Of a DNA stretch of 33,419 bases, positions 21,756-29,822 are shown one piece after another (position 1 is the first letter of the stretch; each line of letters begins with the position of its first letter). The position numbers were made by a program, and so were the translations under genes. The notes under the pieces were generated by a model. The model did no database searches, had not been told where the DNA came from, and saw only the letters and a list, made by a program, of their open reading frames with translations. Location: positions 1 through 33,419 of the forward strand of contig CANOHY010000023.1 in the NCBI GenBank assembly GCA_947565915.1, read 5' to 3'. The stretch comes from an uncultured Eggerthellaceae bacterium (GTDB lineage: Bacteria > Actinomycetota > Coriobacteriia > Coriobacteriales > Eggerthellaceae).

Positions 21756-22940
21756 CTAGAGCCGGTTCAGGATCTCGTTGGCCAAGTCGACCTTGGACAT
21801 GAGCGGCAGCTTCTCGGTTTCGCTGGCGCTTACGATGATTGCTTGATTGTCGTCGGTGCCGAACCCGCGCCCTTCGCCAACCAGATTGCCCACGATGAAG
21901 TTCGCATGCTTGCTCTCGAGCTTGGTGCGCGCATGTTCCTCGAGGCTATCGGTTTCGGCAGCAAACCCCACCACTACTTGGCCAGTGCGCTTGCGCGCGC
22001 CCATCGTTGCCAGGATGTCGGGGTTTGGCTCCAGTGCAAGGTGCGAAAGCTGCTCGTCATCCACGCCCTTCTTCAGCTTTTGCGTGCTTGGGGCAGCTGG
22101 CCGCATGTCGCTTACGGCGGCGCTGAAGATTGCTGCATCCACTGCATCGAAGCGCACATCTACTGCTTCGAGCATCTCTGTTGCGGTTTGCACGTGGATG
22201 GTCTCGATATTGGGCGCATCGAGGTCGGGCAGCGCCACTGGCCCCGCGACAAGCGTCACTTGCGCACCGCGCTCGGCTGCTGCCTGCGCCAGAGCGAAGC
22301 CCATCTTGCCCGACGAGCGATTGGAGATGAAGCGCGCAGGGTCTATCGGTTCAACGGTGGGGCCTGCGGTTATCAGGATGCGCTTGCCCTCCAGATCTCG
22401 CTGCTCATCCAGTGCATCGAGCACTGCGCGCACGATGACCTCGGGGTCGGCCAGGCGCCCTCTTCCCACGTCGCCGCAAGCAAGGTAGCCCTCATCGGCG
22501 TCGATGAAGCTCACGTCTCGATTCGCGAGCGCTTGCATGTTCTGCTGCGTAGCTGGATGCTCGTACATGTTCACGTTCATGGCTGGCGCTATCACGAGCG
22601 GCGCAGTGGTGGCAAGCGCGGTGGTGGTCAGTAGGTCGTCGGCTATGCCATGGGCAATCTTCGCGATCACGTTGGCCGTGCAAGGCGCAATGAGGAACAA
22701 GTCCGCTTCCTTGGCGAGCGATATGTGATGGATGGGGTCGCCCGGCGCATCGTCGAACAGGCCCACGGCTACCGGTTCGTGCGTGAGTGCGCGGAACTGA
22801 AGCGGCGTAACGAACTCGGTGGCATGCTCGGTCATGACCACCTTCACGCGCACGCCAGCCTTTTGCAGGCCGCGTACGACCTCGCACGCCTTGTATGCCG
22901 CCACGCATCCGGTAACGCCTACGAGCACTGTCTTGGCCAT
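21756..22940 (-). CDS. coaBC: Bifunctional phosphopantothenoylcysteine decarboxylase / phosphopantothenate--cysteine ligase
   Basis: A 394-residue CoA biosynthesis enzyme. The N-terminal flavin-dependent decarboxylase (CoaC) shows VLVGVTGCVAAYKACEVVRG, the His region DPIHHISLAKEADL, IAPAMNVNMYEHPATQQN and the catalytic cysteine in GYLACGDVGRGRL. The ligase domain (CoaB) has ILITAGPTVEPIDPARFI, then SNRSSGKMGFALA, and AAVSDMRP. GGGGTGG precedes the ATG. It is divergent from purE; the 247-bp spacer (22941-23187) contains no clear regulatory element I can defend. Confidence 0.93.
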   Translation of the reverse strand: MAKTVLVGVTGCVAAYKACEVVRGLQKAGVRVKVVMTEHATEFVTPLQFRALTHEPVAVGLFDDAPGDPIHHISLAKEADLFLIAPCTANVIAKIAHGIADDLLTTTALATTAPLVIAPAMNVNMYEHPATQQNMQALANRDVSFIDADEGYLACGDVGRGRLADPEVIVRAVLDALDEQRDLEGKRILITAGPTVEPIDPARFISNRSSGKMGFALAQAAAERGAQVTLVAGPVALPDLDAPNIETIHVQTATEMLEAVDVRFDAVDAAIFSAAVSDMRPAAPSTQKLKKGVDDEQLSHLALEPNPDILATMGARKRTGQVVVGFAAETDSLEEHARTKLESKHANFIVGNLVGEGRGFGTDDNQAIIVSASETEKLPLMSKVDLANEILNRL

Positions 22941-23187
22941 CAGCCACCCCTTCGCTGCCTATTTCGTGAGCCTAGTTTAGCGCAATCATCACTTGACCTG
23001 CGGGTGCCGCGAAGCGATTGCACTGCATTCTCGCCAGACGAGCGATGGCGTTCCTCTCGGAGATTCATATGGAATCGGCATGTAGTGGAAATGCTATCCT
23101 GTGAGCAATGAAGAATCGCATGCGCAATCCATGCATATAACGGATGCATTGCGTAAGCTGCGCCCACCGCGCATAGGAGGAGGAAGC

Positions 23188-23652
23188 ATGGCAGAGACAA
23201 CGCCGCTGGTTGGAATTATCATGGGGTCGGAATCTGATATGCCCACGATGGAGCCTTGCATGGCCCAACTCGATGAGTTCGGCATTCCCTACGAGGTGAA
23301 GGTTGCAAGCGCCCATCGCAAGCCCGCAGTTGTGCACGAGTGGGCGGCAACAGCTCGCGAGCGTGGCATGAAGGTAATCATTGCTGCGGCAGGAAAAGCC
23401 GCGCATCTCGGTGGCGTCGTGGCCGCCTACACTGCGCTTCCTGTGATATGCGTTCCCATGAAGACGAGCGATTTGGGCGGCCTGGACTCACTGCTCTCCA
23501 TGGTGCAAATGCCCAGTGGCGTGCCCGTGGCATGCGTGGCTATTAATGGCGCCAAGAACGCCGCCATCCTGGCTGTGCAGATGATGGGCACAGGCGATGA
23601 CGCGTGCTATCAGGCAATCGTCGACTTCAAGGAGTCCATGGCTCGCTCGTAG
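23188..23652 (+). CDS. purE: 5-(carboxyamino)imidazole ribonucleotide mutase
   Basis: A 154-residue class I PurE of purine synthesis. Motifs: GIIMGSESDMPTM (9-21), VASAHRKPA with the catalytic histidine, and AAHLGGVVAAYTALPVICVP, then LLSMVQMPSGVPVA and NGAKNAAILA. The start at 23188 is set by the very strong AGGAGGAGG; an earlier in-frame ATG at 23101 is less likely. The partner purK is not adjacent, so the gene stands alone. It is convergent with the ligase gene; the 116-bp gap contains a 12-bp direct repeat but no clear terminator. Confidence 0.92.
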   Translation: MAETTPLVGIIMGSESDMPTMEPCMAQLDEFGIPYEVKVASAHRKPAVVHEWAATARERGMKVIIAAAGKAAHLGGVVAAYTALPVICVPMKTSDLGGLDSLLSMVQMPSGVPVACVAINGAKNAAILAVQMMGTGDDACYQAIVDFKESMARS

Positions 23653-23678
23653 GTTAGCAATGCGCTGTCGCCGTGGTC

Positions 23679-23735
23679 GCAGCACGGCCGGACTCGCAGC
23701 TAGTGCAGCCGACAGTGCCATTGGCAGCACGGCCG
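23679..23735. repeat. 12-bp direct repeat in the purE/ligase gap
   Basis: GCAGCACGGCCG occurs at 23679-23690 and 23724-23735 in the short convergent intergenic stretch. CTGTCG (23665-23670) and CGACAG (23710-23715) also form an inverted pair spanning the first copy. No T-run is present. Meaning is unknown. Confidence 0.5.
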
Positions 23736-23768
23736 ACAACTCGGAATAGGGCGCGCCCAACCGCTGAG

Positions 23769-25004
23769 CTAGTAGCGTGAATCGAAGATGCGCTTCGTCT
23801 TCTTCTCGGAGCGTGGCAACTCGCCCATGGGAACGCCCTTGGCATCGGGCGTGCAGCCGAGCTTCGCCTTGAAGATGGTGGCCAGCTCCAGCTCGCAGCG
23901 TGCTTTCTCCTCGCCTTCGAGCGGCGTTTCGAACAGCACCGTGAGCACATCCTTGCCCGAGATGTTCTCGATCATCACTTGGTACTCGCTGCTGGCTCCG
24001 TCGGTGATCTTGATGACCTCTTCCACCTGAGCAGGGAACATATTGCAGCCCTTCACCTTGAACATGTCGTCGGTGCGGCCTACCAGCGTGTCGATGCGCG
24101 GGTGCGGGCAGCCGCAAGCGCATTGCCCCGGGATGATGCGCGTGAGGTCGTGCGTGCGATAGCGAATGAGCGGTGCGCCCTGCTTCTGCAGCGTGGTGAG
24201 CACCAGCTCGCCCTGCTCGCCATCGGGAAGCACCTCGCCAGTTTCGGGATCGATGATCTCCATGTACACGTAATCGCTCCAGACATGCATGCCCGCATGC
24301 TCGTCGCACGAGATGCCGATGCCAGGCCCGTACACCTCGGTTAGGCCATAGATGTCGTAGATCTGAATGCCCAGTTCGCTTTGGATGCGCAGGCGCATCT
24401 TCTCGCCCCAGCGCTCGCTGCCGATCACGCCCTTGCGCAGCTTCAGGCGATCGCGGATGCCGCGCTGCTGGATCTCCTCGGCGAGCAACAGCGCATAGGA
24501 GGACGTAGCGCCTAGCACGGTGGACCCAAGATCTTCCATCATCTTCAGTTGCTTGTCGGTATTGCCCGGGCCCATCGGTATGGCCATGGCGCCCAAGCGC
24601 TCGGCGCCCAGCTGGAAGCCGATGCCCGCTGTCCAAAGCCCATACCCTGGCGTGATCTGAATGCGATCGAGCCGCGTGATGCCCGCCATCTCATAGCACC
24701 GCGCGAACTGAATGGCCCAGTCGTCCACATCCTTTTGGGTGTAGGGGATGATCACCGGCGTGCCCGTGGTGCCCGACGAGCTGTGAATGCGCACTACCTC
24801 GTCATCTGGCACCGCCTGCAATCCCAGAGGATAAGCGGCGCGCAGGTCGTCCTTCTCGCTAAACGGCAGCTTCTCGAAATCGGCTTGGCTGGCCACGTCG
24901 GCCACATCGATGCCCTCGAACTTCTTGGCGTAGAAGGCCGAGCGGTCCTTCAGCCCGCGCAGTTCACCTTGCAGCATCTCTAGTTGTTGTGGTGTCATCT
25001 CCAT
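23769..25004 (-). CDS. Phenylacetate--CoA ligase family protein (AMP-forming)
   Basis: A 411-residue PaaK-type acyl-adenylate enzyme. Motifs in order: the phosphate loop IHSSSGTTGTPVIIPYT (about 74-90), QITPGYGLWTAGIGFQLGAE, YGLTEVYGPG, the hinge region RYRTHDLTRI, GCNMFPAQVEEVI and the C-terminal lysine context EKKTKRIFDSRY. The ATG at 25004 is chosen for GAGGAG 6 nt upstream. It is the third gene behind iorA and iorB, with an 84-nt gap. In anaerobes this neighbour is thought to interconvert aryl-acetates and aryl-acetyl-CoA made by indolepyruvate oxidoreductase; the direction here is inferred. Confidence 0.88.
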   Translation of the reverse strand: MEMTPQQLEMLQGELRGLKDRSAFYAKKFEGIDVADVASQADFEKLPFSEKDDLRAAYPLGLQAVPDDEVVRIHSSSGTTGTPVIIPYTQKDVDDWAIQFARCYEMAGITRLDRIQITPGYGLWTAGIGFQLGAERLGAMAIPMGPGNTDKQLKMMEDLGSTVLGATSSYALLLAEEIQQRGIRDRLKLRKGVIGSERWGEKMRLRIQSELGIQIYDIYGLTEVYGPGIGISCDEHAGMHVWSDYVYMEIIDPETGEVLPDGEQGELVLTTLQKQGAPLIRYRTHDLTRIIPGQCACGCPHPRIDTLVGRTDDMFKVKGCNMFPAQVEEVIKITDGASSEYQVMIENISGKDVLTVLFETPLEGEEKARCELELATIFKAKLGCTPDAKGVPMGELPRSEKKTKRIFDSRY

Positions 25005-25088
25005 GACATGCTCCTCGTTCTTCCCTGCACGCGAACCGGCGTGCGCTTGAGCGTTCCAGCCCAACGCGCCGCCTTGCCTTTCCCAACC

Positions 25089-25682
25089 TTATTCCAACGT
25101 GAGCTCGATGGCTCGTAGGTTCATGTCGATCAACTCTGGCTTCACGCACCCTTCGATCGCACCCACCAGGTCGTCTATCGTAAGTGGCAGGTATCCGATC
25201 GATATGGCGCTCGCCAACAGCACGGTGTTCAATGCGCGACGGTTGCCCATGCGCTTCAAGATGGCGGCATCGGGCACAATGACCAGCCTTTCGGGCATCT
25301 CTGCGAAAACGTCCACCAGCTGGGCGATTATCTGAGCACCACGGTAGGGCGTCTTGCCCAATACCGAGGCCACGGCTGGAATGCCCGTGGTGGCTGTGAC
25401 CAGGAGCCCATGCGGTGCCAAATAAGGCAGCACGCGCGCGCCCTCGGCTGGCTCGAAGGCCATTATCATATCGGCGCCGCCCTCGCTGATGAGCGGTGAG
25501 CACACCTCTTCGCCCGCATTGCCCATGCGAACATGCGACACCACCGAGCCACCGCGTTGCGCCATGCCGATGGTCTCGGCCGTGCGCACATGCCAGCCTT
25601 TGTCTTGCGCGGCCTGCGCGAGCACCTTCGACGCCAGGACGGTTCCCTGGCCACCGACGCCTGTCAGCAACACGTTAAGCAC
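25089..25682 (-). CDS. iorB: Indolepyruvate ferredoxin oxidoreductase beta subunit
   Basis: A subunit of about 197 residues with the family opening NVLLTGVGGQGTVLASKVLA, then ETIGMAQRGGSVVSHVRMG and the phosphate-contacting ADMIMAFEPAEGAR. It completes the IorAB enzyme that oxidises aryl-pyruvates to aryl-acetyl-CoA. Two starts compete. An ATG at 25691 directly abuts GAGGAGG, too close for a ribosome site, while the GTG at 25682 has ideal 9-nt spacing and is preferred. Either way the start lies inside the 3' end of iorA (stop at 25675-25677), so the genes are translationally coupled. Confidence 0.87.
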   Translation of the reverse strand: MLNVLLTGVGGQGTVLASKVLAQAAQDKGWHVRTAETIGMAQRGGSVVSHVRMGNAGEEVCSPLISEGGADMIMAFEPAEGARVLPYLAPHGLLVTATTGIPAVASVLGKTPYRGAQIIAQLVDVFAEMPERLVIVPDAAILKRMGNRRALNTVLLASAISIGYLPLTIDDLVGAIEGCVKPELIDMNLRAIELTLE

Positions 25683-28600
25683 GGTAACCATCCTCCTCGT
25701 CGTTGGCAGGATAATCGGCATCGGCTGGGTCGAAGCCGTCGTCAGCAGGAGCACCGTAAGCGCCCCATGCATCATAGGCGCCGTTATAGCCCCAAGGCGA
25801 TTGGTTCTCGTCGCTTTGGTAATCGGCGTTGCTCACAGCATTTTGGCCATTGCCGGGGTAGCTCTCGTACGCTTCGTATTCCCCATAGGTCGCTTCATCG
25901 AAGCGGTCGTCTTGCGCGAAACCGTCGTCTGACGCAGGAATCTCATCCTCGTCGTCGTAAACCACTTCGAAGTTGTCGGCATAGTAGTCGGCAGCGTCTT
26001 CGCCTGAGTAGTTGCCAGGGTAAGATTCATCCAGCAGCACGCCATCGTTCACTGCGCCCAAGCCACCTTGCGAGCCATCCTGCATTGCAGTGAGGTCTTC
26101 TTCGTCTTCCTCATCGTCGAAGCCGAAATCGATCATGAGGGTTTCGGGCGCAGCGTGCTTGCCGTGCGAAGGCCTTTGCGTTGGCGCCTTCTTGCGCGGT
26201 GCAGCGGCCTTGTAGTCGAACAGCCCTTCGCCATTGGAGGACGGTTCCTCATCGGCCGCATTGCCTGCAGAAGCATTTGAGGCGCTTTCGGCATCTTCAG
26301 CGGAACGCGCGCTTCCCTCGGTAGCCTTCGCATGAGATGGCTTGCGTGCAGGCTGCGAAGCGGCGGTTTCTGCCGTTGTGGAAATTGCCTCAGCCATGAG
26401 GTCTTCCACTGGCACGATGACCGGATCGGCCGGAACGCTCGCAACGGGCTCGATGACGGGCTCGGGCATGGGAACTGGCTTCGAATGCATGGGGCGGATT
26501 GGCTCTGGCGCGGGAATGTATTCCAGGTCAGGCACGACTTCGGCTTCCTCGACCGCATCCACGTCATTGGCCTCAGTCGCATCATCGCCGTCAGCTTCGC
26601 CCGCATCCTCGTCCACAATGGCAACCTCGGCGTAGCTCTCGATGGGAATCTTCAGGCCGTCTTCGACGATGACCTCCGCATCTGCATCCTCGTCAGCAAT
26701 CACGTCCGCGTCGCCATTTGCGCCTTCAACCTCACTCGCATCGGCGCCCCCAACCACGTCAGCAACCTCGCTGGCAGCATCAATCGGGACATCTTCGTCC
26801 TCGAAGTCATCTTCGGGCTGCAGCTCCTCAACTGCCATATCCTGTGTCTGGGCATCCCGGGCTGCCTTAGAGGGAAACAGAATCTCCGCCTCCAGCTGGG
26901 CTTCCATGTTATCGACAGCTTCCACGACCGCAGATGGCCGGACGTCATCTTGGCTTTGTGCGGCAGCCACGGCCTCCTGGGTTATCGCCGCGGCGTCTTC
27001 GGCGTCTACGATGTCGCTCAACTCTTCAGCTGCAGCTTGATTCGCCTGCTCCGCCTCGATTTGCGCGACCTCTTCCTCAACGGGCTCCAGCGCTCCCATG
27101 CGCTCGTCTTCGCCCTCGAGTGCTGGCACGTCCTGTGCGCTCAACTCGGCTTCGGGTTCAGCCAGGGTCTCGTCGCCATCGACTGCCTGCCCTGACACCT
27201 GCTCGGCTCCCACGGCCACCTGCGCCACCTGAGCTGCCTCTTCCGCAGCTGCGGCTTCTGCAGCCTCTGCCGCTTCTGCCGCAAGCTCGGCAGCTGCCGC
27301 CACAGCCTCCTCCACCGACATGCTTTGCTCGGCACGCCGCTGCTTCAGCTGGTTGATCTTCTCTTGCTGGAACGGGTCAACCTCGGGCCAACCGCCCGCA
27401 GCCGACGCCAGATGCGCTGCCGACGCGCGATAGACCGCAGAATCGATGTGGATGGCATGGAAGGGACACACCTGCGTGCACAATCCGCAGCCATTGCACA
27501 GCTCTGCGTCTATCGTAGCCTGCCCGCGGTCGCGGCTGCGCGGCCCCACGATGGCTTGGTTGAACCCGATGGCCGGGCAACCTATGGACGTGATGCACCG
27601 CTTGCAGCCCGTGCAGAGCTCTTGGTTTATGACCACGGCCTTCTTCGGCTTGGTGAGCTGAGCACATGCCCCTTCGAAGATCACAGCCGAGGGGCCCTTG
27701 TAGCCGATGGCGCGCCGCGCCGCGGCAACCGAGGCGTCGCGGTCGAACGGGTTGGCGTGCTCCACATGATTGAAGCCATTGGCCTTGAGCACTGCCTCGA
27801 TGGATAGCGCCGGATTCTTCTCGCCCATCAGCGTGATGCCGTTGCCGGGATGAGGCTGGAATCCCGTCATAGCCGTCGTGGAGTTGTCGAGCACCATAAC
27901 AGTGATGTCGTGGCCGTTGTAGGCGGCGTTCGAGAGCCCAGGTGCGCCGCTTGCGAAGAAGGTGGAATCGCCGATATAGGCGATGGCCTTCTTCGTGGGG
28001 TCGGCCACAGCGAAGCCCTGAGCCATGGTGACGCCCGCGCCCATGCACAGGCACGTATCCAACGCGTCGAGCGGCTTGGCATTGCCCAGCGTATAGCACC
28101 CGATGTCGCCGCAGAACACAGCTTGCTCGCCTTCGACCTCGAGCGCCTGCTTCGTGGCGTAGAACGAGCCGCGATGCGGGCACCCTGCGCAGAGCACCGG
28201 CGGGCGGGCGGGCAACTCAGCTTTGCCGCGAGCACTCAAGCGCGCCACGCCCTCTTCGGGTCCAAGCGCACCCTTGAAGCGATAAAGCGACATGCGGCCA
28301 GTTAGCCCCAGGAAGCGCTCTATGCGCGCGATGATGTCGTCCACCGTGTTCTCGCCATGGTCGCTCACATCGCGCGTTGCGCGGCCCACGATGTCGAAGC
28401 TGGTGTGATGGAGCCCTGCGAAGCGCGCGAGCTGGTCTTCCAGCACGCCATCGAGCTCCTCGAGCACCAGCACGGTAGACAGCCCTGAAATGAATGCGCC
28501 GATCGCTTTATCGGGGAAGGGGTAGGGCGTGCCCACCTGCATCAGCCGGTAGGATGGAATGGCAATGCCTGCTTTATGCGCCCGGTCGGTGATCATGCGC

Positions 28601-29394
28601 AGCGCCTCGCGTGCATACGAAGCCGAGATGCCGCCGGTCAGGATGCCGAACGTGGGTTGCGCCGCCACGCTGCTTCCCGTCTGCGCGATGGCGTTGAAGG
28701 CCGTATAGGGTTGCTCGGTCGAGAATACCTCGCTCATCTCGTTCAAGCGCTCGATAATCTCAGCATGTGCTTGGTTGGCGCGAGCTGGGAAGATGACGTA
28801 TTTCGAATGATCGCGCACGAACCCTTCGTCGAGCGCAGGGAGCGCTTCGGTTTCCTCCTGCACTTCAAAGAACGCCGATGCATGGTCCACGCGCGTGGTT
28901 GGGCGCACGATGACAGGCGTATGGAAGCGCTCGGAAAGGTCGAATGCCGCCTTCACCATATCGTAAGCCTGTTCGGGAGTTGCGGGGTCCAGCACGGGCA
29001 CCTTCGCGAACATGGCAAAGCGTCGCGTGTCCTGCTCGGTTTGCGAGCTAATGGGCCCTGGGTCGTCGGCCACGATGAGCACGAGGCCCCCGCGCACGCT
29101 GACGTAGTTGAGCGACATCAGCGCATCGCTTGCCACGTTCAGGCCCATTTGCTTGCAGGTGAACAGGCAGCGCAAGCCCGAAAGCGATGCACCGAAGAGC
29201 ATCTCGAGCGCCGCCTTCTCGTTGGTCGACCACTCAACATGCACGCCATGCGCCGCGCCACGCGCATGCTGGTGCGCGATAGTGGCGATGATCTCGGACG
29301 AGGGCGTGCCGGGGTAACCAGCCGCCACGCCGACGCCCGCTTCGAGCGCTGCATGGGCCATGGCCTCGTTCCCCATCAGCAGTTTCTTAGTCAT
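25675..29394 (-). CDS. iorA: Indolepyruvate ferredoxin oxidoreductase alpha subunit with a giant acidic C-terminal extension
   Basis: A 1239-residue protein, about twice the usual IorA length of 600-650. Residues 1-650 are a normal IorA: KLLMGNEAMAHAALEAGVGV start, CAGCPHRGSFYATKQAL (about 400), TPP motif GDSTFFASGAPGLSNAA with DNSTTAMTG, and two cluster motifs (CTGCKRCITSIGCP at about 591 and CNGCGLCTQVCP at about 630). From about 650 a 590-residue tail follows: Ala/Glu-rich, predicted helical at first (VEEAVAAAAELAAEAAEAAE), then Asp/Glu-rich, a Pro-rich patch (PMPEPVIEPVASVPADP), a short basic patch (PRKKAPTQRPSHGKH, about 1065) and a Tyr/Asp/Gly-rich end with two ESYPGN copies. Reading is uninterrupted, and iorB starts inside the tail's end. 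Confidence 0.9.
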   Translation of the reverse strand: MTKKLLMGNEAMAHAALEAGVGVAAGYPGTPSSEIIATIAHQHARGAAHGVHVEWSTNEKAALEMLFGASLSGLRCLFTCKQMGLNVASDALMSLNYVSVRGGLVLIVADDPGPISSQTEQDTRRFAMFAKVPVLDPATPEQAYDMVKAAFDLSERFHTPVIVRPTTRVDHASAFFEVQEETEALPALDEGFVRDHSKYVIFPARANQAHAEIIERLNEMSEVFSTEQPYTAFNAIAQTGSSVAAQPTFGILTGGISASYAREALRMITDRAHKAGIAIPSYRLMQVGTPYPFPDKAIGAFISGLSTVLVLEELDGVLEDQLARFAGLHHTSFDIVGRATRDVSDHGENTVDDIIARIERFLGLTGRMSLYRFKGALGPEEGVARLSARGKAELPARPPVLCAGCPHRGSFYATKQALEVEGEQAVFCGDIGCYTLGNAKPLDALDTCLCMGAGVTMAQGFAVADPTKKAIAYIGDSTFFASGAPGLSNAAYNGHDITVMVLDNSTTAMTGFQPHPGNGITLMGEKNPALSIEAVLKANGFNHVEHANPFDRDASVAAARRAIGYKGPSAVIFEGACAQLTKPKKAVVINQELCTGCKRCITSIGCPAIGFNQAIVGPRSRDRGQATIDAELCNGCGLCTQVCPFHAIHIDSAVYRASAAHLASAAGGWPEVDPFQQEKINQLKQRRAEQSMSVEEAVAAAAELAAEAAEAAEAAAAEEAAQVAQVAVGAEQVSGQAVDGDETLAEPEAELSAQDVPALEGEDERMGALEPVEEEVAQIEAEQANQAAAEELSDIVDAEDAAAITQEAVAAAQSQDDVRPSAVVEAVDNMEAQLEAEILFPSKAARDAQTQDMAVEELQPEDDFEDEDVPIDAASEVADVVGGADASEVEGANGDADVIADEDADAEVIVEDGLKIPIESYAEVAIVDEDAGEADGDDATEANDVDAVEEAEVVPDLEYIPAPEPIRPMHSKPVPMPEPVIEPVASVPADPVIVPVEDLMAEAISTTAETAASQPARKPSHAKATEGSARSAEDAESASNASAGNAADEEPSSNGEGLFDYKAAAPRKKAPTQRPSHGKHAAPETLMIDFGFDDEEDEEDLTAMQDGSQGGLGAVNDGVLLDESYPGNYSGEDAADYYADNFEVVYDDEDEIPASDDGFAQDDRFDEATYGEYEAYESYPGNGQNAVSNADYQSDENQSPWGYNGAYDAWGAYGAPADDGFDPADADYPANDEEDGYRA

Positions 29395-29456
29395 TAATGC
29401 CTCGCATCATCGAGGGTTGCTTCGCTGCGTACCATGCCCTCGCCACGCCGCAAAGT

Positions 29457-29479
29457 CGTTCGCGATACCGCCGCGAACG
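29457..29479. promoter_or_regulatory. Palindrome in the iorA leader
   Basis: CGTTCGCG (29457-29464) and CGCGAACG (29472-29479) are perfect 8-bp inverted arms around 7 nt, 63-85 nt upstream of the iorA start. It could be an operator or a leader hairpin. No T-run follows on the minus strand, so it is not a terminator. Confidence 0.35.
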
Positions 29480-29569
29480 CCAAAGCGCAACCGCTTGCAA
29501 TCCCTACAGCGAAAGCCGCATGGAATCGCTTGCCAATCGACGCTTCTGAACGCACTGATACAGCGTTTC

Positions 29570-29575
29570 ATTGTA
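29570..29575 (-). promoter_or_regulatory. Possible iorA -10 box
   Basis: On the minus strand TACAAT (29575 down to 29570) is a good -10 hexamer, about 175 nt upstream of the iorA start. No matching -35 box is present at 16-18 bp (TTGAAG lies 23 bp upstream). The rest of the 428-bp spacer 29395-29822 contains only this, the palindrome at 29457-29479 and the terminator at 29754-29780. Confidence 0.25.
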
Positions 29576-29753
29576 GCTTATTCGCATACCGGGCATGGCT
29601 TCAACGGGGGAACGTTCACGTCCGCTGGTTAGCCAATGGCGTGCTGCTTCGAGAGCCTACAGCCAAGATGCCCGATATCGGTTGCGAACAACTCGATTGT
29701 GTGACCACGCATCCCGAAATTTCACGACCATGGGCGTGGGAAACATGTAAAGA

Positions 29754-29780
29754 CGGCAGAGCCTACGGAGGGCTCTGCCG
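29754..29780 (-). terminator. Terminator of the symporter gene
   Basis: CGGCAGAGCC (29754-29763) and GGCTCTGCCG (29771-29780) form a perfect 10-bp stem with a 7-nt loop. On the minus strand it is followed by TCTTTA. It lies 43 nt past the symporter stop codon. Confidence 0.7.
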
Positions 29781-29822
29781 CATCAGAAGACTTAAACGAG
29801 CTGGGGAAGTAGCTTATCGTCC

